From positions 1 to 8,635 of the forward strand of contig JALQUD010000042.1 of NCBI GenBank assembly GCA_023268595.1: DNA of 8,635 nucleotides, read 5' to 3'. Shown one piece after another: positions 1-5,474 of the stretch. The position numbers were made by a program, and so were the translations under genes. Origin of the DNA: Candidatus Saccharimonadia bacterium. GTDB lineage: Bacteria; Patescibacteriota; Saccharimonadia; Saccharimonadales; UBA4665. The notes under the pieces are model-generated. The model did not search any database, had not been told where the DNA came from, and saw only the letters and a program-made list of their open reading frames with translations. Position 1 is the first letter of the stretch, and the number at the start of each line of letters is the position of its first letter.

Positions 1-525
1 TATACTGCTCGGCTGGCCGAGGTCTTTGACCGCGGCAACGATCTTAGCGACCCATTCCTTGGTGTGGCCATCAAATATCGCGTCAGAGGCGACGCTGAGG
101 TAGTGGTTATCGTCTTCCTCGACGACGACCAGCTTAGGGCATAGCTGGGCGATGAACGCCAGGCGGGCTTGCTCGAGGCGTGATTCTGCGATGCCAAGCT
201 GTTCGGTCAGACCGGCGATACGCATCAGACCACCCTTATTCTTAAGGGTGTCGCAAATCTGAGCCTCGAAGGCGGCGATATGCGGCAGTTCGCCGGCTTC
301 GGCGGTTACCTTGAGTCGGGCGACGACTGATTTTTCGAGCTGGCGGACGCGCTCACGGGTGATGCTGAGCAACTCGCCTATCTGCTCTAAGGTTTCTTTG
401 CGCTCGAACAGGCCGAAGCGGCGTGCGACGATCTCTCGTTCACGTTCGCGGTCGATGGTCGCCAAAATGTCGCTGACGATGGCTTCCGTCTGGCCGATGG
501 TGGATGGGTTTTGGGCTTCGGTCAT
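1..525 (-). CDS. Stand-alone sigma-70 region 4 regulator, 3' end missing
   Basis: The 175 visible codons run without a stop to the left edge, so the protein is truncated by the window. Residues about 24-72 form a sigma-70 region 4 fold. The segment TLEQIGELLSITRERVRQLE (45-64) closely matches the sigma 4.2 helix-turn-helix that reads the -35 element, including the RERVRQ recognition helix. No sigma region 2 or 3 precedes it, so it cannot melt a promoter alone. Residues 75-150 are a helical, acidic-to-mixed linker of no family I recognise. Residues from about 157 (WVAKIVAAVKDLG) resemble the start of a HARE-type winged helix as in RNA polymerase delta, but only the beginning is visible. I infer a small transcription regulator or RNA polymerase accessory protein. 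The ATG is preceded by AGGGAAG about 14 bases upstream, a loose Shine-Dalgarno, and by a near-consensus promoter. Confidence 0.8.
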   Translation of the reverse strand, partial: MTEAQNPSTIGQTEAIVSDILATIDREREREIVARRFGLFERKETLEQIGELLSITRERVRQLEKSVVARLKVTAEAGELPHIAAFEAQICDTLKNKGGLMRIAGLTEQLGIAESRLEQARLAFIAQLCPKLVVVEEDDNHYLSVASDAIFDGHTKEWVAKIVAAVKDLGQPSSI

Positions 526-563
526 AGTTATTATTAGCACTTCCCTGCGGTTGTAATACTCAT

Positions 564-592
564 ACTATAAAACTAATGTAGATAAAAGTCAA
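564..592 (-). promoter_or_regulatory. Sigma-70 type promoter of the region 4 regulator gene
   Basis: On the minus strand, TTGACT (587-592) and TATAGT (564-569) are separated by exactly 17 bases. The predicted start near 557 leaves a leader of about 32 bases before the ATG at 525. This is one of the two best promoter matches in the window. The gene it serves encodes a -35-reading domain, so autoregulation is possible but not shown. Confidence 0.75.
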
Positions 593-763
593 TACTTTTA
601 CTTGATTTTTGTCTAACTAATTAAGCTACTATGTTTATTGTAACACGTTGTAGACGGTTATGCATATACCGTATAGGGTAGACTGCAAAGAAATATTGTG
701 GATAAATGTCCAATTGTCATAAGAAATATGACCCCTGTTGCTCATCGGCTGCGTAGGAATGCG
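593..763. other. AT-rich spacer with small inverted repeats
   Basis: This is non-coding sequence between the promoter of the regulator gene and the topA terminator, and it is clearly more AT-rich than the flanking genes. It holds an ACGGT/ACCGT inverted repeat around TATGCATA (654-672), a perfect DnaA-box sequence (697-705), and a perfect 6-base-pair inverted repeat GTCATA/TATGAC with loop AGAAA (716-732). I see no ribosome binding site with a plausible reading frame here. Confidence 0.5.
697..705 (-). promoter_or_regulatory. Perfect DnaA-box sequence
   Basis: The plus strand reads TGTGGATAA, the complement of TTATCCACA, an exact match to the classical 9-mer TTATNCACA. A second site with one mismatch (TTATGCATA, 658-666) lies 30 bases away. 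Two sites in an AT-rich gap could bind DnaA for regulation or titration. There is no dnaA/dnaN context and no cluster of boxes, so this is not called an origin. Confidence 0.4.
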
Positions 764-797
764 AAAAGCCCGACGCCTGCGCTATGCGGCGTCGGGC
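764..797 (-). terminator. Intrinsic terminator of topA
   Basis: A perfect 10-base-pair stem, GCCCGACGCC (768-777) with GGCGTCGGGC (788-797), encloses a 10-base loop. Read on the minus strand it is followed directly by TTTT (767-764). It lies 27 bases beyond the topA stop codon, the expected place. On the plus strand no T-run follows, so it should act in the topA direction only. Confidence 0.88.
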
Positions 798-823
798 ATG
801 GCATTGCAAATGCCGGGTAACAC

Positions 824-3127
824 TTATTTGGAGACGGCTCGCCGGCGTACGAACTTTTTCTTTGCCGGTGCGGCGTCAATCAGTTTCTTGGCAGCGGCTT
901 CGTCGATGGTCTTCGGATCGGTATCCTTAGGTATCTTGGCGTTCTTCTTGCCGTCAGTGACATACGGTCCGTACGGACCGTTGACGATCTTGATGCCACT
1001 GTCGAACTCGGCGATGTATTTGTTGGCGTCTTTCTCGAGTTTTTCCGCATACAGCTGTTTGGCTTCATCCAGCGTGATTTTGTGCGGGTCGAGCGGTTTG
1101 ATGGAGACATACGTCTTGTCGATCTGGATATACGGGCCAAAGCGGCCGATATTGGCCTTGATGTCCTTGCCGTCATCGGTCTGGCCGACGACGCGCGGTA
1201 GTTTGAACATCTCCAGCGCTTCTTCCAGCTTGACGGTGTCGATAGTGGTTTCAGCTGGAAGCGGCGCGAAATCCGGTTTGGCTTCATCTTCGGTCTCGCC
1301 GCGCTGCAGCATCGGACCGTAGCGGCCAAAGCGGGCAAAGATCGGTTTGCCGCTCTTAGGGTCGTTGCCTATCAGGCGCGCCTGGCTGACTTCCTGGCGG
1401 CTGATATCCGCCGAGGCGTCGACCAAGGGGCGGAAGTCCTTATAGAAATCGGCGATCGATTTGTTCCAGGCCTCCTTGCCTTCGGCGATCTTGTCGAAAT
1501 CGGCTTCGACGCGAGCCGTGAACTCGTAGTCGACGATGTTCGGGAAGTGCTTGGCCAGGAAGTCGGTAGTGACTTCTGCGATGCCGGTCGGCAGCAACTT
1601 GGCTTTGTCGGCGCCGGTGATGACCTTGGTCTTGGTGTTGGTGACCGCTGGCGATTGAGCCGTGTTATCCAATGCTAATTCGGTAATCTCGCGTTCCTTG
1701 CCTTCAAGGTCGGCTTTTTCGATGTAGCCACGGGTCTGGATAGTGGAGATGGTCGAAGCATAGGTACTCGGACGGCCGATACCCTGCTCTTCCAGCTTCT
1801 TGACGAGCGTAGCTTCGCTGTAGCGGGCCGGCCCACGGCTAAAGCTCTCGGTAGCGCGCATGATGTTGAGCGGCAGCGTCTGGCCTTGCTCGAGCGGTGG
1901 CAGCAACGTGTCGTCCTTACCACCCCCGTATACCTTCAGGAAGCCATCGAAAGTCAGTACCTCGCCTTTGGCAAGCAGGCTTTCCTTGCGGCTGCTAATG
2001 CCGATGGTTATCTCGGTACGTTCAATCTGGGCGGGCGCCATCTGGCTGGCCAGGGCGCGCTGGCGTATCAGGTTGTACAACTTCTTCTGCGAGCCGTCTT
2101 CACCCAGGTCGGCAGCCTGGAAGTTCGTCGGCCGGATGGCCTCATGCGCTTCCTGGGCGCTGCTGTTCTTGGTCTTGAACTGACGCACCTGGTGATACTG
2201 CTCACCATAGTTGCCTAAGATGAATTCCTTGGCGGCGTTGATAGCCAGTCCCGATAGGATGGTGCTGTCGGTACGCATGTAGGTGATGTGACCGGCTTCG
2301 TACAGTCGCTGGGCTAGTGTCATGGTCTGCTTGACGCCGAAGCCGAGCCGTCGTGAGGCTTCCTGCTGCAGCGTACTGGTAGTGAACGGTGCGCTCGGAT
2401 TGCGGCTGCCAGGCTTCTTGGTAATGGCACCGACTTTGAACTCGGCACCGATGCAATCGGTCAGAAAAGCTTCCGCGGCCGCCACGTCCGGCAGCTTGTC
2501 GGCCAGCTCCGCTTTGAGGACCACATCATCACCGACATTAAACTCGGCTGTCACCTTGTAGGTGATTTCCGGTTCGAAATCGCGGATTTCACGCTCCCGT
2601 TCCACGATCAGGCGGACGGCGACCGATTGGACACGTCCGGCGCTCAGCCCGGTACGGACCTTCTTCCATAGGACCGGACTCAGCTCATAGCCGACCAGAC
2701 GGTCGAGCACACGCCGGGCCTGCTGGGCGTCCACCAGGTTGATGTCGACCGTGCGGGGGTTCTTTATGGCGTTCTCGATGGCCGGTTTGGTGATTTCGTG
2801 GAAAACGATGCGCTTGGTCTTCTTCAAGTCCAGTTTGAGCGCCTGGGCCAGGTGCCAGGCGATCGCTTCCCCTTCGCGGTCTTCATCGCTTGCCAGCCAG
2901 ACGTCGGCTTCCTTGGCCAGCTTGCGAAGCTCGGCTATGGTCTTCTTCTTATCCGGGCTGATCTCATAGGTCGGCACGAATCCGTTCTCGATATCGATGT
3001 TCATGCCCTTCTTGGGGATGTCGCGGATATGTCCGAAGCTGCTCTTGACCGTGTAATCCTTGCCAAGGAATTTCTCTATTGTCTTAGCCTTGGCAGGGCT
3101 CTCGACGATGACTAGGTTTTTGCTCAT
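824..3127 (-). CDS. topA: DNA topoisomerase I (type IA)
   Basis: The 767-residue protein relaxes negatively supercoiled DNA by transient single-strand cleavage. The N-terminal Toprim domain (about 1-125) has the invariant glutamate in VESPAKAKT (E9) and the metal-binding acidic cluster DEDREGE (81-87). The bacterial TopA core follows, with GRVQSVAVRL at 164-173. The catalytic tyrosine is Y283 in ITYMRTDS, and GIGRPSTYASTI lies at 449-460. The C-terminus (about 585-767) has no cysteine zinc-finger motifs. Instead it carries three glycine-rich repeats around GRYGPM (601), GRFGPYI (661) and NGPYGPYV (716), the topoisomerase C-terminal repeat type, ending in a basic tail. The ATG at 3127 is chosen because the Toprim domain starts immediately after it; the upstream AAGAGCGGA is only a weak Shine-Dalgarno. 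It is transcribed alone, with its own promoter and terminator. Confidence 0.97.
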   Translation of the reverse strand: MSKNLVIVESPAKAKTIEKFLGKDYTVKSSFGHIRDIPKKGMNIDIENGFVPTYEISPDKKKTIAELRKLAKEADVWLASDEDREGEAIAWHLAQALKLDLKKTKRIVFHEITKPAIENAIKNPRTVDINLVDAQQARRVLDRLVGYELSPVLWKKVRTGLSAGRVQSVAVRLIVEREREIRDFEPEITYKVTAEFNVGDDVVLKAELADKLPDVAAAEAFLTDCIGAEFKVGAITKKPGSRNPSAPFTTSTLQQEASRRLGFGVKQTMTLAQRLYEAGHITYMRTDSTILSGLAINAAKEFILGNYGEQYHQVRQFKTKNSSAQEAHEAIRPTNFQAADLGEDGSQKKLYNLIRQRALASQMAPAQIERTEITIGISSRKESLLAKGEVLTFDGFLKVYGGGKDDTLLPPLEQGQTLPLNIMRATESFSRGPARYSEATLVKKLEEQGIGRPSTYASTISTIQTRGYIEKADLEGKEREITELALDNTAQSPAVTNTKTKVITGADKAKLLPTGIAEVTTDFLAKHFPNIVDYEFTARVEADFDKIAEGKEAWNKSIADFYKDFRPLVDASADISRQEVSQARLIGNDPKSGKPIFARFGRYGPMLQRGETEDEAKPDFAPLPAETTIDTVKLEEALEMFKLPRVVGQTDDGKDIKANIGRFGPYIQIDKTYVSIKPLDPHKITLDEAKQLYAEKLEKDANKYIAEFDSGIKIVNGPYGPYVTDGKKNAKIPKDTDPKTIDEAAAKKLIDAAPAKKKFVRRRAVSK

Positions 3128-3223
3128 ATATATTGTCCGCTCTTGCTGCTCATGGTTATCGTCTTAGCTTAGCACGCTGCTTACTGGATGTGGCAATATG
3201 CTGACGCTGATTTACAATCGGTA

Positions 3224-3251
3224 ATCATAACAGACGCACGGCAGAACGCAA
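3224..3251 (-). promoter_or_regulatory. Probable topA promoter, extended -10
   Basis: On the minus strand TGTTATGAT (3224-3232) is an extended -10 element. A weak -35 (TTGCGT, 3246-3251) lies 16 bases upstream. A start near 3217 would give topA a leader of about 90 bases. The -35 match is poor, so the call rests on the extended -10 and the position. Confidence 0.45.
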
Positions 3252-3309
3252 AAAAATATCAACCGTGTGCAATAGTTCAGATTCCTGTAATGATGCGAAA
3301 ATGAAACAT

Positions 3310-3339
3310 TTGACGGCGCTGATGCCACGGGTGTATACC
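3310..3339 (+). promoter_or_regulatory. Possible promoter for the small acidic protein gene
   Basis: TTGACG (3310-3315) and TATACC (3334-3339) are 18 bases apart on the plus strand. A start near 3346 would give a leader of about 160 bases before the ATG at 3507, containing the hairpin at 3407-3440. It diverges from the topA promoter. The fit is moderate. Confidence 0.4.
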
Positions 3340-3406
3340 AGTATGCATAACGCTAATAGTAGGCAAGACGCCACTCTAACCGCTCGTGTCAGCAGTGATT
3401 GGGAAG

Positions 3407-3446
3407 GCCGCTACCTCGCGCTCCGACGGTTAGGTGCGGCTTTCTT
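3407..3446 (+). promoter_or_regulatory. Leader hairpin followed by a T-rich run
   Basis: GCCGC-T-ACCT (3407-3416) pairs with AGGTGCGGC (3432-3440): nine pairs with one bulged T and a 15-base loop, followed by TTTCTT. It lies in the proposed leader of the 60-residue gene, about 60 bases before its Shine-Dalgarno. It could be an attenuator, or the end of a short RNA starting near 3346. The T-run is interrupted, so terminator strength is uncertain. Confidence 0.35.
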
Positions 3447-3480
3447 AGTTGTTGTCATGGTCCCTGAGGTGGCTGTTTTT

Positions 3481-3498
3481 TGCCGTACACGTACAAAG
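3481..3498 (+). repeat. Leader element, copy 1 (TGCCGTACAC type)
   Basis: TGCCGTACACGTACAAAG overlaps the Shine-Dalgarno of the 60-residue gene. It matches 8467-8484 at 15 of 18 positions, with the first ten identical. Both copies lie just before plus-strand start codons. Confidence 0.35.
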
Positions 3499-3506
3499 GA
3501 GTACTC

Positions 3507-3689
3507 ATGTCATACACCAACCCTATCGAATCAGCTTCCATGGGCGCATCGGCTGCCGATCTGGCGGATTACAACAGTACACCGGACTTCTGGGAAGGCT
3601 ATGCCGCCGTGGCCCGTGCCTGTGGCATAGTCACTCCGGCAGCTGTTGAAGTAGTCGTCCCAGGTGCCGAAGAAGCGCCGTCTTACTAA
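3507..3689 (+). CDS. Small acidic hypothetical protein, 60 residues
   Basis: I do not recognise this protein. It is called a gene because a strong Shine-Dalgarno, AAAGGAG (3495-3501), sits 5 bases before the ATG, and because the frame is not a shadow of any neighbouring gene. The 60-residue product has no membrane segment or signal peptide. It is strikingly acidic: eight Asp/Glu against a single Arg (R37) and no Lys, with one Cys (C39). It contains FWEGYAAVARACG (28-40) and a hydrophobic beta-prone run VEVVVPG (47-53). The stop is 3 bases from the stop of the convergent membrane-protein gene, with no terminator between, so the two transcripts should overlap as antisense pairs. An in-frame upstream ATG at 3480 exists but lacks a ribosome binding site. 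The product could also be a leader peptide or a translated small RNA. Confidence 0.55.
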   Translation: MSYTNPIESASMGASAADLADYNSTPDFWEGYAAVARACGIVTPAAVEVVVPGAEEAPSY

Positions 3690-3692
3690 GTC

Positions 3693-3860
3693 CTACTGAT
3701 CGGAACCGAGTTTGACGGCGGCCCATATGCCGGCGAGTGAGCCTACCATGGTGCCAATGATTCCCCAGACGCCAAGCCAGTTGCCATGGTCGGCAAGAGA
3801 TCCGAGCCAGCCGCCGGCGATACCGCCGACGGTTATACCGAGGTATATGAGTTTCTTCAT
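3693..3860 (-). CDS. Small two-helix glycine-rich membrane protein, 55 residues
   Basis: I do not recognise a named family. The product starts MKKLIYLG and has two hydrophobic segments (about 4-20 and 27-47), with a short loop DHGNW between them, and ends KLGSDQ. Glycines recur at helix-packing spacing (GGIAGGWLG, 13-21; GTMVGSLAG, 34-42), a glycine-zipper pattern that suggests close helix pairing or oligomers in the membrane. Twelve more in-frame codons lie upstream of this ATG, but the downstream ATG at 3860 is preferred: the extended -10 TGCTACACT ends 6 bases before it, as expected for a leaderless mRNA, and no Shine-Dalgarno is present at either start. The gene lies 58 bases after dprA in the same direction. 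The function is unknown; holin-like or envelope roles would be guesses. Confidence 0.6.
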   Translation of the reverse strand: MKKLIYLGITVGGIAGGWLGSLADHGNWLGVWGIIGTMVGSLAGIWAAVKLGSDQ

Positions 3861-3866
3861 AGTCGC

Positions 3867-3896
3867 AGTGTAGCAAGTGATGGCCGCTGGCGTCAC
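3867..3896 (-). promoter_or_regulatory. Leaderless-type promoter of the small membrane protein gene
   Basis: On the minus strand TGCTACACT (-10 hexamer 3867-3872) is an extended -10. GTGACG (3891-3896) lies 18 bases upstream as a partial -35. Only 6 bases separate the -10 from the ATG at 3860, so transcription should begin at or within a base or two of the start codon. The promoter lies between the dprA stop codon and this gene, so the gene can be expressed independently of dprA. Confidence 0.5.
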
Positions 3897-3918
3897 GCTT
3901 ACGGTCTGTATGACGGTG

Positions 3919-4791
3919 TCAGGCTAGCGACCAATTATCGGCGCCAAGCGGCCGGATGCGGGCGGTAATTTCTAGCATCGTCATGTGGTGGCCGTACTGT
4001 TCGATGCGTAGGCCGCTTCGTTGGCGAAGCTGCTGGCCCGCCGTTACGCCCTGCTCGAGCAGGTCGATGATGAGTTGTTCGCCTTTGTTGGCTGCTTTTG
4101 GCGGTTTTCGGCCCAGGCTAAGCTGATGATCGGGTAACCGAAGGGCGTGTAGCACGTCCTGCGCGCTCGTGACCAGGCCGGCAGTACCTTTGAGCATGTT
4201 ATTGGTACCGACGCTTGCGGGACTGTTGATCGGACCGGGGACCGCCATGGTATCAATCCCCTGGTCCAAGGCGAAGTCGATGGTGTGCCTGGTGCCACTA
4301 TCCTCGGTGGCCTCGATGACCAGCAGCACATCCGCCAGACCGCTGACGATGCGATTACGTTCGACGAAGTTGTGGCGGTATGTCGGGGTGCCCGATGCGT
4401 ATTCGCTTATCAGCGCCCCGCCGCCTTCGACGATGTGGCGTGCATCGTTGGCATGCGTCCTTGGCACGACATAATCGACCGGCCCCGGTAGCACGGCCAC
4501 GGTGGTGCCGCCGGCTCTGAGCGCTGCCCGGTGGGCCGTGATATCTATACCATATGCTAAGCCGCTGATGATGGTCACGCCGTTGTTCACCAAGTCCCCT
4601 ACCAGCTGCTCGGTAACATGTTTGCCATATGCCGTCGGACGTCTGGTACCGACCACGGCCACCTTCGGTTGTGCGGCCAGTCGTTGCCAGAACCCTTCCT
4701 GAGCCAGCATGAACAGGCTAGCTGGCGCATCGGGCTGCTTGCCGAGTGCGGATGGCAGCTCGTCCTTACTGATCGTGATTATCCGGTCCAT
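3919..4791 (-). CDS. dprA: DNA-processing protein DprA (RecA loader in natural transformation)
   Basis: DprA binds incoming single-stranded DNA in the cytoplasm and loads RecA onto it during transformation. The Rossmann-like core is intact: VGTRRPTAYG (47-56), SGLAYGIDITAH (76-87, with Tyr where Arg is more usual in SGxARGID), GGGALISEY (123-131), FVERNRIVSGLAD (142-154), EDSGTRHT (163-170) and GTNNML (195-200). At 290 residues it is shorter than the common 350-380. The N-terminal SAM-like domain is essentially missing, with only about 40 residues before the core. The C-terminal stretch (about 236-290) looks like a reduced winged helix. The start is fixed by an excellent Shine-Dalgarno, AAAGGAGG, 6 bases before the ATG. 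The stop is TGA. No convincing promoter was found just upstream. Confidence 0.95.
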   Translation of the reverse strand: MDRIITISKDELPSALGKQPDAPASLFMLAQEGFWQRLAAQPKVAVVGTRRPTAYGKHVTEQLVGDLVNNGVTIISGLAYGIDITAHRAALRAGGTTVAVLPGPVDYVVPRTHANDARHIVEGGGALISEYASGTPTYRHNFVERNRIVSGLADVLLVIEATEDSGTRHTIDFALDQGIDTMAVPGPINSPASVGTNNMLKGTAGLVTSAQDVLHALRLPDHQLSLGRKPPKAANKGEQLIIDLLEQGVTAGQQLRQRSGLRIEQYGHHMTMLEITARIRPLGADNWSLA

Positions 4792-4952
4792 CGTTTCCCT
4801 CCTTTACTCGGATGACATATCGGTTAGAGTGGCCTTACTCTATCAATCCGGCACCGTCGGGCATAGTCTGAAACGACCATTCTGGAACGTCCTGCGTACA
4901 TGTGTTGGTAAGCATAACTTGTTTGACAAAACTACAGTAATGTTAAAAAGTA

Positions 4953-4981
4953 TTGACACGAAACAATTTATTTGCTAAAAT
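4953..4981 (+). promoter_or_regulatory. Near-consensus promoter of a non-coding RNA
   Basis: TTGACA (4953-4958), a perfect -35, is followed after exactly 17 bases by TAAAAT (4976-4981), preceded by TGC, which makes it an extended -10 (TGCTAAAAT). The surroundings are AT-rich. Another TTGACA lies at 4923-4928 without a matching -10. No gene start with a ribosome binding site follows for over 400 bases, so the likely product is an RNA starting near 4988. Confidence 0.85.
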
Positions 4982-5050
4982 GACAACTTGTAAACGATAA
5001 AAACAAAACGTTTGAGCCGTTTACGTACCTTATACCCCCCCATTTTAACG

Positions 5051-5079
5051 CTCTTGCAAGCTGCTACAGCTTACAAGAG
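5051..5079 (+). other. Tall hairpin within the candidate RNA
   Basis: CTCTTG (5051-5056) pairs with CAAGAG (5074-5079), and AAGCTG (5058-5063) with CAGCTT (5067-5072), with a single C/A mismatch between the blocks and the triloop CTA. Flanking TAACG and CGTTA can add pairs below a four-base bulge. Twelve pairs in 29 bases is far more than expected by chance. Confidence 0.7.
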
Positions 5080-5085
5080 ATTACG

Positions 5086-5191
5086 TTAGGTTGTTTTAGA
5101 GCGTGCCCTCGTAGAAAAGTTGTTACCCTCCACTTATTCTCCTTGGCGTTGGATTGTCCTTGCGGCATGACGACGCTCTAAGACAAACTAA
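5086..5191 (+). other. Long-range 18-pair helix closing a pyrimidine-rich loop
   Basis: Bases 5091-5104 pair continuously with 5173-5186 (14 pairs, one G-U). After one G/A mismatch TTAG (5086-5089) pairs with CTAA (5188-5191). The enclosed 68 bases are mostly unpaired and contain CCCTCC (5126-5131) and TCTCCTT (5138-5144), both complementary to Shine-Dalgarno sequences. Confidence 0.65.
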
Positions 5192-5355
5192 TCCCTTTAA
5201 CCCCGTATTCCCCCTCGTTTTAGTTGAGTCGTGGCGAATAACGGTAAAAACCTATGAGTGGGCTCACGCCCGTGCATTATTTTGACGCACAAGAGATCGG
5301 CTTCCTTGCGAGAGGAGCTGAGAGTGAGAGGACTTCAAGGTGGGTTGAAGGGTAT

Positions 5356-5398
5356 AAAGAGCCTCCAGCGGTGCCCACCCCCTCTGGAGGCTCTTTTT
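5356..5398 (+). terminator. Strong intrinsic terminator of the candidate RNA
   Basis: GAGCCTCCAG (5359-5368) pairs perfectly with CTGGAGGCTC (5384-5393), extended by AAA (5356-5358) with TTT (5394-5396), around a 15-base loop. TTTTT (5394-5398) follows on the plus strand. In the opposite direction only TTTAT follows, so it may also end pth transcripts from the right, less efficiently. Confidence 0.92.
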
Positions 5399-5455
5399 AT
5401 GTGCGGCTCAAATATATTACCTGTATTGCGTTGTTGCATGCTCCGGGACTTGCTC

Positions 5456-5474
5456 ATCGTATTATGAATACGAT
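5456..5474. repeat. Perfect 8-base-pair inverted repeat
   Basis: ATCGTATT (5456-5463) and AATACGAT (5467-5474) are perfect inverted copies around ATG. No T-run follows on either strand, so it is not a standard terminator. It sits in the 148 bases between the RNA terminator and the end of pth and could be a protein binding site or a hairpin protecting the pth mRNA 3' end. Nothing else is recognised in that stretch. Confidence 0.5.

Larger units (their letters stand above)
4988..5398 (+). ncRNA. Candidate structured non-coding RNA, about 410 nt, unknown class
   Basis: The stretch is bounded by a near-consensus promoter and a strong terminator on the same strand and has no credible reading frame. 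Paired elements in order: GTAAACG (4990-4996) with CGTTTAC (5018-5024); a tall hairpin at 5051-5079; a long-range helix joining 5086-5104 to 5173-5191 around a 68-base pyrimidine-rich loop; GGGC/GCCC with loop TCAC (about 5260-5271); and CTTCAA (5333-5338) with TTGAAG (5345-5350). Several C-runs (C7 at 5035-5041 and others) appear unpaired. I checked for the tRNA-like 3' end and tag frame of tmRNA and for the conserved P4 segments of RNase P RNA and found none. It does not look like SRP or 6S RNA. No plus-strand gene lies downstream, so it is not a leader. Its function is unknown. Confidence 0.65.

Noticed and set aside
526..763. Replication origin
   Set aside because: There is only one perfect DnaA box and one near match, with no dnaA, dnaN or other origin genes nearby.
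738..1322. 194-residue open frame antisense to the end of topA
   Set aside because: It is a shadow of topA codon structure, begins in the topA terminator region and has no ribosome binding site.
3265..3630. 121-residue open frame overlapping the 60-residue gene in another frame
   Set aside because: There is no ribosome binding site and the composition is not protein-like, whereas the 3507 start has a strong Shine-Dalgarno.
4709..4978. 89-residue open frame on the plus strand
   Set aside because: It starts inside dprA on the opposite strand, has no ribosome binding site and ends in the RNA promoter.
5192..5215. G-quadruplex on the minus strand
   Set aside because: Only three closely spaced G-runs are present; a fourth of sufficient length is not within reach.
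5290..5312. RNase P RNA, suggested by ACAAGAGATCGGCTT, faintly like the CR-V segment of P4
   Set aside because: The required partner segment of P4 (GGAAAGTCC type) is absent upstream on this strand, and the minus strand shows neither segment.
5311..5350. TPP riboswitch, suggested by GCTGAGAGT
   Set aside because: The ACCTGATC segment and the second helix are missing, and no plus-strand gene follows.
4988..5398. tmRNA (ssrA), suggested by AAACGATAAAAAC near the 5' end, which resembles a tag start
   Set aside because: The frame opened there runs far beyond any tag length, the promoter lies directly upstream leaving no tRNA-like 5' half, and no TPsiC-like GTTCGAATC or CCA end is present.
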